Source: Hymenobacter aerilatus (lineage in GTDB: Bacteria > Bacteroidota > Bacteroidia > Cytophagales > Hymenobacteraceae). From it: DNA of 64,000 nt. The stretch is taken from positions 4,072,501 to 4,136,500 of the forward strand of contig NZ_CP095053.1 of the NCBI RefSeq assembly GCF_022921095.1, written 5' to 3'. The stretch's first letter is position 1. Every line of letters starts with the position of its first letter. This document shows positions 44,873 through 52,860 of this stretch, piece by piece. Below the pieces are notes generated by a model. It had not been told where the DNA came from. It made no database searches and was given only the letters and a program-made list of their open reading frames with translations. Position numbers and translations under genes: made by a program.

Positions 44873-45388
44873 ATGGCTCAACCACTGGCCGACATTCTGC
44901 CTCAACTCCGCATCGGGAATCAAGCCGCGCTGGTTGATTTCTACCGGCAGCACCGCGCCCATTTTGCCCGGTGGGCGCAGCAACAGCAGCAGCTCACGCC
45001 CGAGCAGGCGCACCAACGCCTACGCAACGCCCTGCTGCTGTTCTACGACCAAGTAGCCGATGGCCGCCTCACCAAAGCTCCAGACGACTTGCGTACCCAC
45101 CTGTATGCGCTGGCGCTACAAACACCAGCTACAGAGGCCGATACCGCCCCCGAGCTACTACCGGCCGCCGAGGCCGGCCGCCGCCGCCGCCTGGTGCTAT
45201 TTTTCCGCCAGCTTAGCGCCGATAGTCAGCGCGTGCTGATGTACTTTTATTTCCGGGGCTATAATTTCACGAAGGTAGCCGGCAAGATGGGTTACCCTAA
45301 TGCAGCTGTAGCGCGTCAGCAGAAGCTCAGCAGCTTGCGTACGCTGGCCGATTTGCACCAGCGTAGCCGCGGCGCTACGCCGGCCTAA
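44873..45388 (+). CDS. Divergent sigma-70-like regulator
   Basis: Protein of 171 aa resembling the ECF sigma layout but divergent: a region-2-like segment (LIDFYRQHRAHFARW in the first third) and a region-4-like helix-turn-helix (YNFTKVAGKMGYPNAAVARQQKLSSL), with a DNA-binding helix less canonical than in the gene at 14459. The ATG at 44873 (MAQPLADILPQL) is chosen; the frame opens earlier at 44771. The next gene is a membrane anti-sigma-like protein 78 bp downstream, so a sigma/anti-sigma pair is likely. Confidence 0.7.
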   Translation: MAQPLADILPQLRIGNQAALVDFYRQHRAHFARWAQQQQQLTPEQAHQRLRNALLLFYDQVADGRLTKAPDDLRTHLYALALQTPATEADTAPELLPAAEAGRRRRLVLFFRQLSADSQRVLMYFYFRGYNFTKVAGKMGYPNAAVARQQKLSSLRTLADLHQRSRGATPA

Positions 45389-45466
45389 CTATTCATTCGT
45401 CCGCACCTATTCTGCGTACTTTTAGCACCTGCCCCTTTCCTACCCGTTTCGTCTCTCCTGTCTGCT

Positions 45467-46252
45467 ATGCCTTCTTCCATCGACCTGCGCCTGTATCTGG
45501 ACGACCTGGAACGCTTTTCTGATGGGCAAATGACTGTGGCCGAGCAGGAAGCCTTCGAGGAACGCCTGACGTACGATGCTGATCTGCAACGGGCCTATCA
45601 AGCCTACCAGCAACTCACGGCCGATTTGCGCTGGGTAGCGGGCCACGAAACGCTGCGCCTACGTCTGCTCAACCTCGACAAAACCCTCGACGAGCGGGAA
45701 GCCGCGCTAGTTCGGATCAAGCAAGACACCCATCGTCGCACGCGCTGGGGCGGCATTGTGGCCGCCGGGCTGGTGCTGGCCGCCGCTGCAGTGGCCTACC
45801 TGCTACTACGCCCGGCCCCTACTACCACCTGGGCACGCTACTACGTACCCGACCCTGGTCTCACCGATTCGACACGGCTGTTTGCACGCCGGCCATTGCT
45901 GGCCGAGGCCATGTACCAGTACCGCCACCAGCAATACCCCGCAGCCTTGCGGGTGTTACGCCGAATTTCCACTGAGCACTTGGGCCAAGACACCTTGCTG
46001 TATTTCAACGGCATTTTTTTACTGCGCCAGGGACAAGCCGCGCAGGCTCGGCCCTACCTTCAGCGCGTGAGCGAGCAGTCGGAATCCAACCTGGCCGGCA
46101 AGGCGCTCTACCATCTTGGCATGGCCACCTGGCAAGCCGACCAGCCCATCGAGGCCCGCAAGCTACTCACCCAAGTAGCTGCTGACTCGCTTAACCCTTA
46201 CCAAGAGGTGGCGCAGCAAATCCTGCGTGCTAAGGTGATAGGTAGGGAGTGA
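45467..46252 (+). CDS. Membrane protein with anti-sigma-like head and TPR tail
   Basis: Protein of 261 aa. N-terminal cytoplasmic part of about 95 residues with a zf-HC2-like layout (YLDDLERFSDGQMTVAEQEAFEERL, without Cys), one transmembrane helix at about residues 99-117 (IVAAGLVLAAAAVAYLLL), then a periplasmic region with tetratricopeptide-like repeats (LLYFNGIFLLRQGQAAQARPYL, LAGKALYHLGMATW). This is the typical architecture of Bacteroidota anti-sigma proteins. It is likely co-transcribed with the sigma-like gene. Its stop TGA belongs to the start of the octamer repeat. Confidence 0.72.
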   Translation: MPSSIDLRLYLDDLERFSDGQMTVAEQEAFEERLTYDADLQRAYQAYQQLTADLRWVAGHETLRLRLLNLDKTLDEREAALVRIKQDTHRRTRWGGIVAAGLVLAAAAVAYLLLRPAPTTTWARYYVPDPGLTDSTRLFARRPLLAEAMYQYRHQQYPAALRVLRRISTEHLGQDTLLYFNGIFLLRQGQAAQARPYLQRVSEQSESNLAGKALYHLGMATWQADQPIEARKLLTQVAADSLNPYQEVAQQILRAKVIGRE

Positions 46253-46437
46253 GATGGTGAAGCGGTGAAGTTGTGAGCAAAAATATGTGTGTCATCCTGA
46301 GCTTGCGAAGGACCTTCTCACGTGAAAACGACCAACGTATCAACGACCGTTCTACGGGCATAAGGTCCTTCGCTCTGCTCAGGATGACACACGTCTTTTT
46401 TGCTCACAACCTCACACCCTTCACCTTATCTCACCGC
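46250..46437. repeat. Composite inverted repeat: octamer arms around a TGTCATCCTGAGC core
   Basis: Outer arms of degenerate octamers (AGTGAGAT, GGTGAAGC, GGTGAAGT, TGTGAGCA; complementary sequence at about 46401-46437) enclose core arms at 46287-46316 and 46362-46392, with GTGTGTCATCCTGAGC and its reverse complement. The loop contains CGTATCAACGACCG. The outer arms include the stop of the gene before and the last two residues plus stop of the phosphatase gene after. Confidence 0.92.
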
Positions 46438-47124
46438 AATAGGGTAGGGATTCTCCAAATTGGGCTGTAGCGTGAGTTGAAATGACTCCAACTCCAGCAC
46501 GGCGAGGTGCGCCAACTCGGGGTTGTGGCGGTAGACGCAACCGGTATCCAAGCCAATACTTTCCTGCTGATGGCGCACGTGACGCTCCACCTCGGCGGTG
46601 GGCGTGGGCACGTGGCCGTGCAGCAGGCGGCGCCCCTGCATCCGCGACGCATCGAAGGTGAATTGCTTGATGGTCATCATTGTATGATGGTCGGCGCGCA
46701 TCTTGTCCGGGGGCTGGCGAAAGTCAAAGCCGGCGTGCACGAGGGTGTAGTCGGGGAGGTCGTGCTGAAAGGGTAGGGCGGCCAGCCAACGCAGGTACTC
46801 GGCCGGGATGTCGCTGGGCTGCGCCACACCGAAGCTTTGCAGCGTCAGGTGGTAGTCGGGGTCAGAAGCCCACTTTACCTCGCCTTGGCCTGTGGCAGCA
46901 TCCAGCAAGTCCTGGTCGTGGTTGCCGCGCAGGCACAGCACTTGGTAGCCCTGCTGCGGCAACTGCATCAGATAGTCGAGCACACCCTTGGTGTCGGGCC
47001 CTTTGTTCACGTAGTCACCCAATAGATACAACTCGTCGGTAGGGCGCAAGCGCAACACGTTTTCTACCAGATGCCGCAGTGTGGCAGCGCAACCATGAAT
47101 ATCCGTTGTGACAAAGCGAGCCAT
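46426..47124 (-). CDS. PP2A-like metallophosphoesterase (serine/threonine phosphatase)
   Basis: Cytoplasmic calcineurin-type phosphatase of 232 aa. Metal-binding motifs in order: TDIHG near the N-terminus, GDYVNKGPDTKG, RGNHDQD, then VHAGF and a C-terminal HGHVPT with GLDTGCV. This resembles PrpA/PrpB or ApaH-like bacterial phosphatases. Start ATG at 47124 (MARFVTTDIHG) is unambiguous. The final VR and the stop codon are encoded by the octamer arm of the flanking repeat. Confidence 0.9.
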   Translation of the reverse strand: MARFVTTDIHGCAATLRHLVENVLRLRPTDELYLLGDYVNKGPDTKGVLDYLMQLPQQGYQVLCLRGNHDQDLLDAATGQGEVKWASDPDYHLTLQSFGVAQPSDIPAEYLRWLAALPFQHDLPDYTLVHAGFDFRQPPDKMRADHHTMMTIKQFTFDASRMQGRRLLHGHVPTPTAEVERHVRHQQESIGLDTGCVYRHNPELAHLAVLELESFQLTLQPNLENPYPIAVR

Positions 47125-47155
47125 ACTAGTTAGTGTAGCCTATAAGTGTTTATAT

Positions 47156-47190
47156 AAAAAGCACCCGTGGCGGTTGCTACGGGTGCTTTT
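47156..47190 (-). terminator. Terminator after the small hydrophilic gene at 47218
   Basis: A 12-bp stem with arms around 47157-47168 and 47179-47190, with A/T runs on both sides, followed on the minus strand by TTTTTATATAAA. Confidence 0.87.
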
Positions 47191-47217
47191 CATGTTATGC
47201 AATGATGCGTTTTGGGC

Positions 47218-47433
47218 TTAGCTATAGCTGCCTTTGCCCGCGTCGCCTTTGTTGGTATTGCGGTTGGGATTAGACTGTGGCGCATCCTGGGCTTCTTCGG
47301 CCAGACGCTTCTCCGTTTGCTCGTCTCGTTCGTTTACGGGCAGATTGCCAGCGCCTTTTTCTTGGCCTCCACCAGCAGGTGAGCCTTGATGCTTAGCCGA
47401 CTGGGAGCTGATTTCATTTCCTTCTTTAGCCAT
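47218..47433 (-). CDS. Small hydrophilic disordered protein, paralogue A
   Basis: A 71-aa protein with no hydrophobic stretch, rich in Gly, Glu, Lys, Asn and Gln. It shares a layout with the next gene upstream (47485): GNLPV and GDLPV, then KRLAEE and QRLADE, then NPNRN and a C-terminal YS. I recognise no domain; composition resembles stress-related hydrophilin-like proteins. A strong terminator follows. It is the last of a minus-strand group of three such genes. Confidence 0.65.
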   Translation of the reverse strand: MAKEGNEISSQSAKHQGSPAGGGQEKGAGNLPVNERDEQTEKRLAEEAQDAPQSNPNRNTNKGDAGKGSYS

Positions 47434-47484
47434 GATTTCTACGATGTTGAGTTGAGTGATTCGACAAGCTCTTTGTAGACTGCC

Positions 47485-47718
47485 TTAGCTATACGGCGGC
47501 TTATCCAAATCGGGCTTTTCGTAATTGCGGTTAGGATTGTTCACCAAATGGGCGGGTACCTCGTCCAAGCCGTCATTGGTGTACTCGTCGGCTAGGCGTT
47601 GCTCCTCGTCTAGGTTTTCTACGGGTAGGTCGCCCGAGCCTTTCCGCTGTTCCGACTGCGAAGGGCTACCGTGGTTTTCCTTCGACTGCTGATTGGTGTT
47701 ATTGCTATTGTATGCCAT
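47485..47718 (-). CDS. Small hydrophilic disordered protein, paralogue B
   Basis: A 77-aa protein beginning MAYNSNNTNQQSKENHGSPS. No hydrophobic core, low complexity, many Asn, Gln, Glu and Pro. It matches paralogue A in the order of small motifs (GxLPV, RLAxE, NPNRN, C-terminal YS), so the two arose by duplication. Gap to paralogue A is 51 bp and to the larger protein upstream 47 bp, consistent with an operon. Function unknown. Confidence 0.65.
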   Translation of the reverse strand: MAYNSNNTNQQSKENHGSPSQSEQRKGSGDLPVENLDEEQRLADEYTNDGLDEVPAHLVNNPNRNYEKPDLDKPPYS

Positions 47719-47765
47719 CTCAGTTAGTGTTTAGGTGAATAATAGGCTGCGTTTCGTAACAGCTG

Positions 47766-48293
47766 TTATACTTCCAGGCCAGAGTCCTGGGCGTTGCGGT
47801 CCAGCAGGTCGGCGTTGGTTTGGGGGGTAGCCTCGTTGGGAAAGTCGCCACCGCTACTAAGGCCGGGCGCTTTCGGCTCCATCTGGCCCATGCCTACCCG
47901 CGAGTCGGGGTCTTCCATCTCGTCGGGGCCTTGGCGCATGTCGTCGGCCTCCAGCTCATCGGCGGGGCCATTGTTCACGCGGCGGTGGTCGGTATCTTTA
48001 GGATCAGGCAGGTCTTGGTCGGCGCGGCTCGAGCGACGCTCGTCTTCCGTGAGCATATTGTCGCCGGTGGTGCGCAGCTGGTCTTCGTCCTCATTCATCG
48101 AGGTAGCCGTAATGCCGTTCGAGCTGTCGGTACCGTAGCCCTCCTTGCCTTCGCGGTTGCCAAAGCCACCCCGGGCGTCGGCATTCTTGGGTGGATCGGC
48201 ACCGGGTGTGATGTTGCTGGCCAGCAGTTCTTGCTCGTCAATTTGCTCGTTGGGTTCCTGCCGTACGGGGCGGTCTTTCGGGTCGATAGCCAT
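47766..48293 (-). CDS. Hydrophilic, acidic, disordered protein
   Basis: Protein of 175 aa with almost no hydrophobic residues, rich in Asp, Glu, Pro, Gly, Asn and Arg (DEDQLRTTGDNMLTEDERRSS; DPKDTDHRRVNNGPADELEADD). It has no signal peptide, no repeat units longer than a few residues, and no domain I know. It lies upstream of two smaller proteins of similar character, which suggests a group of intrinsically disordered stress proteins. The spacer to rsmI (48294-48423) is shared with that divergent gene. Confidence 0.62.
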   Translation of the reverse strand: MAIDPKDRPVRQEPNEQIDEQELLASNITPGADPPKNADARGGFGNREGKEGYGTDSSNGITATSMNEDEDQLRTTGDNMLTEDERRSSRADQDLPDPKDTDHRRVNNGPADELEADDMRQGPDEMEDPDSRVGMGQMEPKAPGLSSGGDFPNEATPQTNADLLDRNAQDSGLEV

Positions 48294-48411
48294 AGGATGG
48301 TTGGTTGCAGGTGATGGGGTGGAATTCTACTGATATGTACTTGCTTTCTGAAAACAGGGTTGTATTCTACCAGCTTCCGATGCATTTCGGCGGCCTGATG
48401 CCCACACTCCG

Positions 48412-48419
48412 TACCTTTG
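48412..48419 (+). promoter_or_regulatory. Bacteroidota -7 element of rsmI
   Basis: TACCTTTG, 4 nt before the ATG at 48424. As with glyA, this leaves no room for a normal leader. Confidence 0.55.
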
Positions 48420-48423
48420 CAGT

Positions 48424-49158
48424 ATGTCTGACGCTGCTGCTACCCCTACCCTACTCTACCTCGTGCCCACGCCCATTGGCAACCTGGAGGATATCACCCT
48501 CCGGGCCATTCGGGTGCTGGGCGAAGTAGATACCGTTTTGGCCGAAGACACCCGTACCAGCGGCCGGCTATTGCAGCATTTGGGTCTCAAAAAACCCATG
48601 CTCAGCTACCACCTGCACAACGAGCACCAGCAAGTACAGCGCCTCCTCGACCGCTTGGCGGCAGGCGAGCGGATGGCCTTAGTGTCGGATGCTGGCACGC
48701 CCGGCATCTCCGACCCCGGCTTTCTGTTGGTGCGCGAGTGCCTGGCGCGGGGCCTGAAGGTAGAGTGCCTGCCCGGCGCCACGGCCTTTGTGCCGGCCCT
48801 GCTCAAGTCGGGCTTTGGGGCCGAGCGGTTTACGTTCGAGGGCTTTTTGCCGGTGAAGAAGGGTAGGCAAACGCGCCTCCAGGAATTGGCCCAGGAAACC
48901 CGCACCATGATTTTCTACGAGTCGCCGCACCGTATTGTGAAGACGCTGACGCAGCTAGCCGAAACGTTTGGCCCCGACCGCCTGGCCTCCGTGAGCCGGG
49001 AGCTGACCAAGCTATTCGAAGAAACCGTGACCAGCACCCTGGCCGAGCTGGCCGCCGACTTCGGCAGCCGCACGGCTATCAAAGGTGAGATTGTGCTGGT
49101 GGTGCAAGGCGTCAAGATTGAGAAGCCTAGCAAGTCAGATCGATATGAGGACGAGTGA
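48424..49158 (+). CDS. rsmI: 16S rRNA (cytidine-1402-2'-O)-methyltransferase RsmI
   Basis: SAM-dependent enzyme of the tetrapyrrole-methylase-like fold that 2'-O-methylates C1402 of 16S rRNA. Length 244 aa. The segments YLVPTPIGNLEDITLRA, DTRTSGRLLQHLG and SDAGTPGISDPGF are diagnostic. The C-terminus is shorter than in E. coli (286 aa). The gene begins at ATG 48424 next to its -7 element, and its stop TGA merges into the following octamer repeat. Confidence 0.94.
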   Translation: MSDAAATPTLLYLVPTPIGNLEDITLRAIRVLGEVDTVLAEDTRTSGRLLQHLGLKKPMLSYHLHNEHQQVQRLLDRLAAGERMALVSDAGTPGISDPGFLLVRECLARGLKVECLPGATAFVPALLKSGFGAERFTFEGFLPVKKGRQTRLQELAQETRTMIFYESPHRIVKTLTQLAETFGPDRLASVSRELTKLFEETVTSTLAELAADFGSRTAIKGEIVLVVQGVKIEKPSKSDRYEDE

Positions 49159-49340
49159 GTTGCGAGTAGAAAACGCCTGTCATCCTGAGCTTGCGAAGAA
49201 GCTCCTCACGTGTGAACAACGGGCGTAACAACGATTCGTCCTCACATGCATAGTTGCAGCGTGAAAAGGTCCTTCGCAAGCTCAGGATGACACCTACTTT
49301 TCATCTATAACTTCGCAACTTCACAACCTCACGACTACTC
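49155..49340. repeat. Composite inverted repeat: octamer arms around a TGTCATCCTGAGC core
   Basis: The left outer arm is short (GAGTGAGT, TGCGAGTA); the right one (49305-49340) reads in reverse complement GTGAGGTT, GTGAAGTT, GCGAAGTT. Core arms TGTCATCCTGAGCTTGCGAAG near 49179 and its complement near 49270-49292. The loop includes CGTAACAACGATTCG, shared with other copies. The rsmI stop lies in the left arm. Confidence 0.88.
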
Positions 49341-49363
49341 ATTAATCACTGATTCCTTACGGT

Positions 49364-51064
49364 ATGCCTACCCAAACTGCTCCTACCACCGCTCCCCTGC
49401 GCCAGCCAGCGGCTGTGCCGGCTTGGCAACCCGCTTCGCTGGCGCTGTTGAGTGCTGCTTTGCTGTGGGCTGGCTGGCCTGTGCATGCGGCTCCGTTGGC
49501 GCTGCTGCTGCTTGTGGGCTGGGTGCCCTACCTGCGCATGGAGCAGCTACTGGTGCGCAGCGGCAGTAGTGGCTGGCGGGTGTTTCGCTACACCTACCTC
49601 ACGTTGGTGCTCTGGAATGCCTTCACTACCTGGTGGGTGAGCTACAGCACCCTGGGCGGCGGCATTGCGGCTGTGGTACTCAACGCCTTGCTGATGTGCC
49701 TACCCACCATGGCCTTCTACCACACCAAGCGCCTGGCCGGGCCGGTGTTGGGCTATCTATCCTTACCTATCTACTGGATTGCTTTCGAACAGCTGCACCT
49801 GCATTGGGACCTCACCTGGCCCTGGCTGACGCTGGGCAATGGCTTCGCCGAGGCCAACCAGTGGGTGCAGTGGTACGAATACACCGGCTTTCTGGGCGGC
49901 TCTTTGTGGATTTGGGTGACAAACTTATTGGTATTCCGGGCGTGGTTTGGGGGAGCAAAAACGGTAGCCCCGTGGTCGTCTGGGCCGGAACGCTGGCGAT
50001 GGACAGCACCCGTATTGGCGGTGGTAGTGCCAATGAGTATTTCATTGAGTATCGGCCGCAACTACCAAGAGAAAGGCAAGGTGGCAGAGGTATTGGTGAT
50101 TCAGCCCAACGTAGACCCCTACAACGAAAAGTTTTCTGGTAATCCCAACTTCATCCCGTACGACCAGCAGCTTACGCGCCTGCTCACGCTCACCGAGCAA
50201 AACCTGACGCCTCAGACTCGCCTAGTGCTGTGGCCCGAAACCTCGCTGGAGGAGCACTACTTTGAGGATGCGTTTGATGCCAATCCTAAGATTCAGCGCC
50301 TGCGGCAGTGGCTGGGGCAACACCCCGGCGTGGAGCTGATAACGGGCTACACCGGCGTGCTGCGCTATGCCGGCGAAGCCACCCCCACCGTGCGCTACCG
50401 CGACGATATAGGCTGGTACGACGTGTTCAACGCGGCGGTGTTTCTGCCAGGCCCTACCGGTGCGCCTACCTTCTACCACAAGTCGCGGCTGGTGCCAGGC
50501 GTGGAGAAAATTCCGCCAGCGCTGACTAAAATTATTTCGCACATCGATTTGGGTGGTACAGTAGGCAGCTACGGCAGCCAGGACGAGCGCACGGTGTTTC
50601 GCTCGGCGCAGGATACAGCTTTGCGCGTGGCCCCCCTGATCTGCTACGAATCCATCTACGGCGACTTCACGGCCGAGTATGTGCGCAACGGTGCTACCCT
50701 GCTGGGTATCATCACCAACGACGGCTGGTGGTCCGATTCGCCCGGCCACTTGCAGCACATCCAGTATGCTACCCTACGCGCCATTGAAACCCGCCGCGAC
50801 GTGGCCCGCTCGGCCAACACTGGTATTTCAGGTTTCATCGACCAGAAGGGCCAGCGCGTGAGCAGCACCGACTGGTGGCTGCAAACCGCCCGCCGGTACC
50901 CTGTACACCTCAATACCGAAGAAACCTTCTACGTGCGCCACGGCGAGTTGCTCGGCCCGCTCATGCAAATCCTGACGGGGTTGCTATTAGCCTGGACCAT
51001 CGTGGCTGCCGTACGGCGCAGGGGCGCCTCGCAGGCGCCCATCGTTGACAAAGCAGCTTACTAA
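49364..51064 (+). CDS. lnt: Apolipoprotein N-acyltransferase
   Basis: Inner-membrane enzyme of lipoprotein maturation, 566 aa: transfers an acyl chain to the alpha-amino group of the lipid-modified cysteine. N-terminal half has about six hydrophobic helices; the C-terminal nitrilase-like domain has the catalytic triad Glu292 (WPETSLE), Lys373 (FYHKSR) and Cys427 (ICYESI). Also TNDGWW and ARSANTGISG are typical. It fits a genome with many lipoprotein genes. The start ATG is the first in frame, about 25 bp after the repeat. Confidence 0.93.
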   Translation: MPTQTAPTTAPLRQPAAVPAWQPASLALLSAALLWAGWPVHAAPLALLLLVGWVPYLRMEQLLVRSGSSGWRVFRYTYLTLVLWNAFTTWWVSYSTLGGGIAAVVLNALLMCLPTMAFYHTKRLAGPVLGYLSLPIYWIAFEQLHLHWDLTWPWLTLGNGFAEANQWVQWYEYTGFLGGSLWIWVTNLLVFRAWFGGAKTVAPWSSGPERWRWTAPVLAVVVPMSISLSIGRNYQEKGKVAEVLVIQPNVDPYNEKFSGNPNFIPYDQQLTRLLTLTEQNLTPQTRLVLWPETSLEEHYFEDAFDANPKIQRLRQWLGQHPGVELITGYTGVLRYAGEATPTVRYRDDIGWYDVFNAAVFLPGPTGAPTFYHKSRLVPGVEKIPPALTKIISHIDLGGTVGSYGSQDERTVFRSAQDTALRVAPLICYESIYGDFTAEYVRNGATLLGIITNDGWWSDSPGHLQHIQYATLRAIETRRDVARSANTGISGFIDQKGQRVSSTDWWLQTARRYPVHLNTEETFYVRHGELLGPLMQILTGLLLAWTIVAAVRRRGASQAPIVDKAAY

Positions 51065-51146
51065 TTACACCACTGGGCACCTATAAGGCCCTCCTAACTT
51101 TACAACCAAAAATGGACGCCTGCGTGGCATCCCTACTACCCTCCTC

Positions 51147-51944
51147 ATGGACTTCAACCACCTTAGCCTACAAGTAGCTGATATTGCCCGTCGGGCCGGT
51201 CAGTTTATCCGACAGGAAGCCGCCAACTTCGACCGCGGCCGCGTCGAGAACAAGGGCTTGCACGACATGGTATCGTACGTAGACCAGCAAAGTGAGCGGC
51301 AGTTGGTAGCCGAGCTGAGCGCCCTATTGCCCAAAGCTGGTTTTATCACCGAAGAAGGCACTACTACCATTGGCCGGACCGAGGAGTTCAACTGGATTAT
51401 CGACCCGCTGGACGGCACCACCAACTTCATTCACGGGCAGCCAGCCTACTGCGTGAGCGTGGCTCTCATCCAACGCGATACGCTGGTAGTAGGCGTGGTC
51501 TACGAAATCAACCTCGACGAGTGCTTCCGGGCGGCGCGGGGTGCGGGGGCCTTCTGCAACGAAAAGCCTATTCGCGTGTCGTCGGCCGATGATCTCCACG
51601 ACTCGTTGCTAGCCACGGGCTTTCCCTACTACAAGTTTGATCAGCTCGATAACTACCTGAAAATCCTAGCTTCCTTCATGCAGAACACCCACGGCCTGCG
51701 CCGGGTAGGCTCGGCGGCGCTGGATTTGGCCTACGTGGCTGCCGGACGCTTCGATGGGTATTTCGAGTTCAACATCAACTCCTACGACGTAGCCGCGGGC
51801 ATCCTCCTAGTGTTGGAAGCTGGTGGCCGCGTGACGCAGTTCTTGGAAGACGGCGACCCGATTTTCGGGCGCGAAGTGGTAGCCAGCAATGGCGCCCTGC
51901 ACCCGGCCATGATGGCGACGGTAAAGGAATATTGGGGAAAGTAA
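51147..51944 (+). CDS. Inositol monophosphatase family protein (SuhB-like)
   Basis: Mg-dependent phosphatase of 265 aa. Metal-binding motif segments: ITEEGT (first acidic pair), the DPLDGTTNFIHG core, and the C-terminal YDVAAGILLVLEAGG. Family members act on inositol phosphates, sugar phosphates or 3'-phosphoadenosine 5'-phosphate; the substrate is unknown here. The start ATG at 51147 is followed by MDFNHLSLQVADIARRAG, the usual N-terminal helix. It follows lnt by 83 bp. A TAACTTTA near-match to the -7 element lies about 50 bp upstream. Confidence 0.9.
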   Translation: MDFNHLSLQVADIARRAGQFIRQEAANFDRGRVENKGLHDMVSYVDQQSERQLVAELSALLPKAGFITEEGTTTIGRTEEFNWIIDPLDGTTNFIHGQPAYCVSVALIQRDTLVVGVVYEINLDECFRAARGAGAFCNEKPIRVSSADDLHDSLLATGFPYYKFDQLDNYLKILASFMQNTHGLRRVGSAALDLAYVAAGRFDGYFEFNINSYDVAAGILLVLEAGGRVTQFLEDGDPIFGREVVASNGALHPAMMATVKEYWGK

Positions 51945-51960
51945 GGCGCTGTAAACCACC

Positions 51961-52051
51961 TGTCATCCTGAGCTTGCGAAGGACAACAGAAACAGAACAA
52001 TTAACGACTCATTCCCACGTGAGAATGTCCTTCGCTCCGCTTAGGATGACA
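51961..52051. repeat. TGTCATCCTGAGC core repeat without octamer arms
   Basis: Core arms 51961-51984 and 52027-52051 form an imperfect inverted repeat with the loop region AATTAACGACTCATTC, close to the loop of the composite elements. There is no flanking octamer arm, so this is a bare core copy. It lies after the inositol monophosphatase gene. Confidence 0.85.
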
Positions 52052-52111
52052 CGATGAATACAGGGCAACGCTTGCAAACTTTTCCTACCCTGCCTTAGTT
52101 ACATACTCACT

Positions 52112-52321
52112 ATGCTTCTGACTATCACCTCCGTCGAGATTCAGTATTTCATTATTGCGGCGCTGTTTGTGGCGGCGGCGTTCTATGTGGGGCGTATTTT
52201 TTGGCGGGCCTTCTTCACCAAGAGCACAGCCGGCTGTGCCAAGGGCTGCGGCGCGTGCAGCACCATTGATGTGGATGCGCTGCAACGTACCATCGAAAAA
52301 CGACAGGCAATCAGCCACTAA
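52112..52321 (+). CDS. FeoB-associated Cys-rich membrane protein-like
   Basis: Small protein of 69 aa: one hydrophobic helix (VEIQYFIIAALFVAAAFYVG) followed by a Cys motif (CAKGCGACSTID) and a charged tail. The same layout is seen in small FeoB-associated Cys-rich proteins linked to ferrous iron uptake. No feoAB genes are nearby, so the link is by family resemblance only. The hairpin at 52358-52404 after the gene is a terminator. Confidence 0.62.
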   Translation: MLLTITSVEIQYFIIAALFVAAAFYVGRIFWRAFFTKSTAGCAKGCGACSTIDVDALQRTIEKRQAISH

Positions 52322-52357
52322 CGCACCAACACACGAGTTTCTGATCGTTTGCAACAA

Positions 52358-52404
52358 CCTGCCCCTGCCTTGGCTGCGTATAGCCGGGGCAGGGGTTCTT
52401 TTTC
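52358..52404 (+). terminator. Terminator after the Cys-rich small gene
   Basis: An 8-bp GC stem (CCTGCCCC at 52358-52365 with GGGGCAGG at 52386-52393) with an inner small stem, followed by TTCTTTTTC. Slightly irregular but well placed. Confidence 0.72.
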
Positions 52405-52445
52405 TACCCCTTGTCTACACTCTCTCTACCAGAACTCCTACTCCT

Positions 52446-52784
52446 ATGCAAGACAAAGAAGAAGAACGCTCGTTGACCTCCGTTGAAAGAAAGCTGAATC
52501 AGGAAGGCTACACCGCTGATTTTGTGGTAACGGATGGCCGTCTGCACGCCATGAGCGACGATAAAAAGACCTACGCCCCCGAGGACGTGACCATCGTAGA
52601 CTTCTACCGCTTCGAGGGTGAAAGCAACCCCGACGATATGTCGATTCTGTACGCCATTGAGGCCAAAGACGGCGTGAAGGGCACTATTTCCAGCGCTTTC
52701 GGCACCTACGCCGATACCGACGTAGATGAGTTTCTAAAGAAAGTAGAAGACCTGGGCAAAAACCTGGTAAAAGGCACCAAGTAG
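52446..52784 (+). CDS. Conserved Bacteroidota small protein (often labelled phosphoribosylpyrophosphate synthetase-like)
   Basis: Cytoplasmic protein of 112 aa. The pattern LNQEGYTADFVVTDGRLHAM, a VDFYRFEGESNPDDMSILYAIEA segment and VKGTISSAFGTYADT matches a short Bacteroidota family whose members are often labelled with a misleading phosphoribosylpyrophosphate synthetase name; there is no PRPP-synthetase motif. Start ATG at 52446 is preferred to the longer frame from 52155, which overlaps the upstream gene. Function is unknown. Confidence 0.7.
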   Translation: MQDKEEERSLTSVERKLNQEGYTADFVVTDGRLHAMSDDKKTYAPEDVTIVDFYRFEGESNPDDMSILYAIEAKDGVKGTISSAFGTYADTDVDEFLKKVEDLGKNLVKGTK

Positions 52785-52805
52785 CCTTCTATAGTGCTTC
52801 TCATA

Positions 52806-52854
52806 GATACAACAAGAGGCCCTCTGAAATAATCAGAGGGCCTCTTGTTGTATC
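52806..52854. terminator. Perfect 22-bp bidirectional terminator
   Basis: Two identical inverted arms, 52806-52827 and 52833-52854, with a 5-nt loop. They lie between two convergent genes. There is no strong T-run outside the stem, but the stem itself is long. Confidence 0.87.
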
Positions 52855-52860
52855 CCTACC

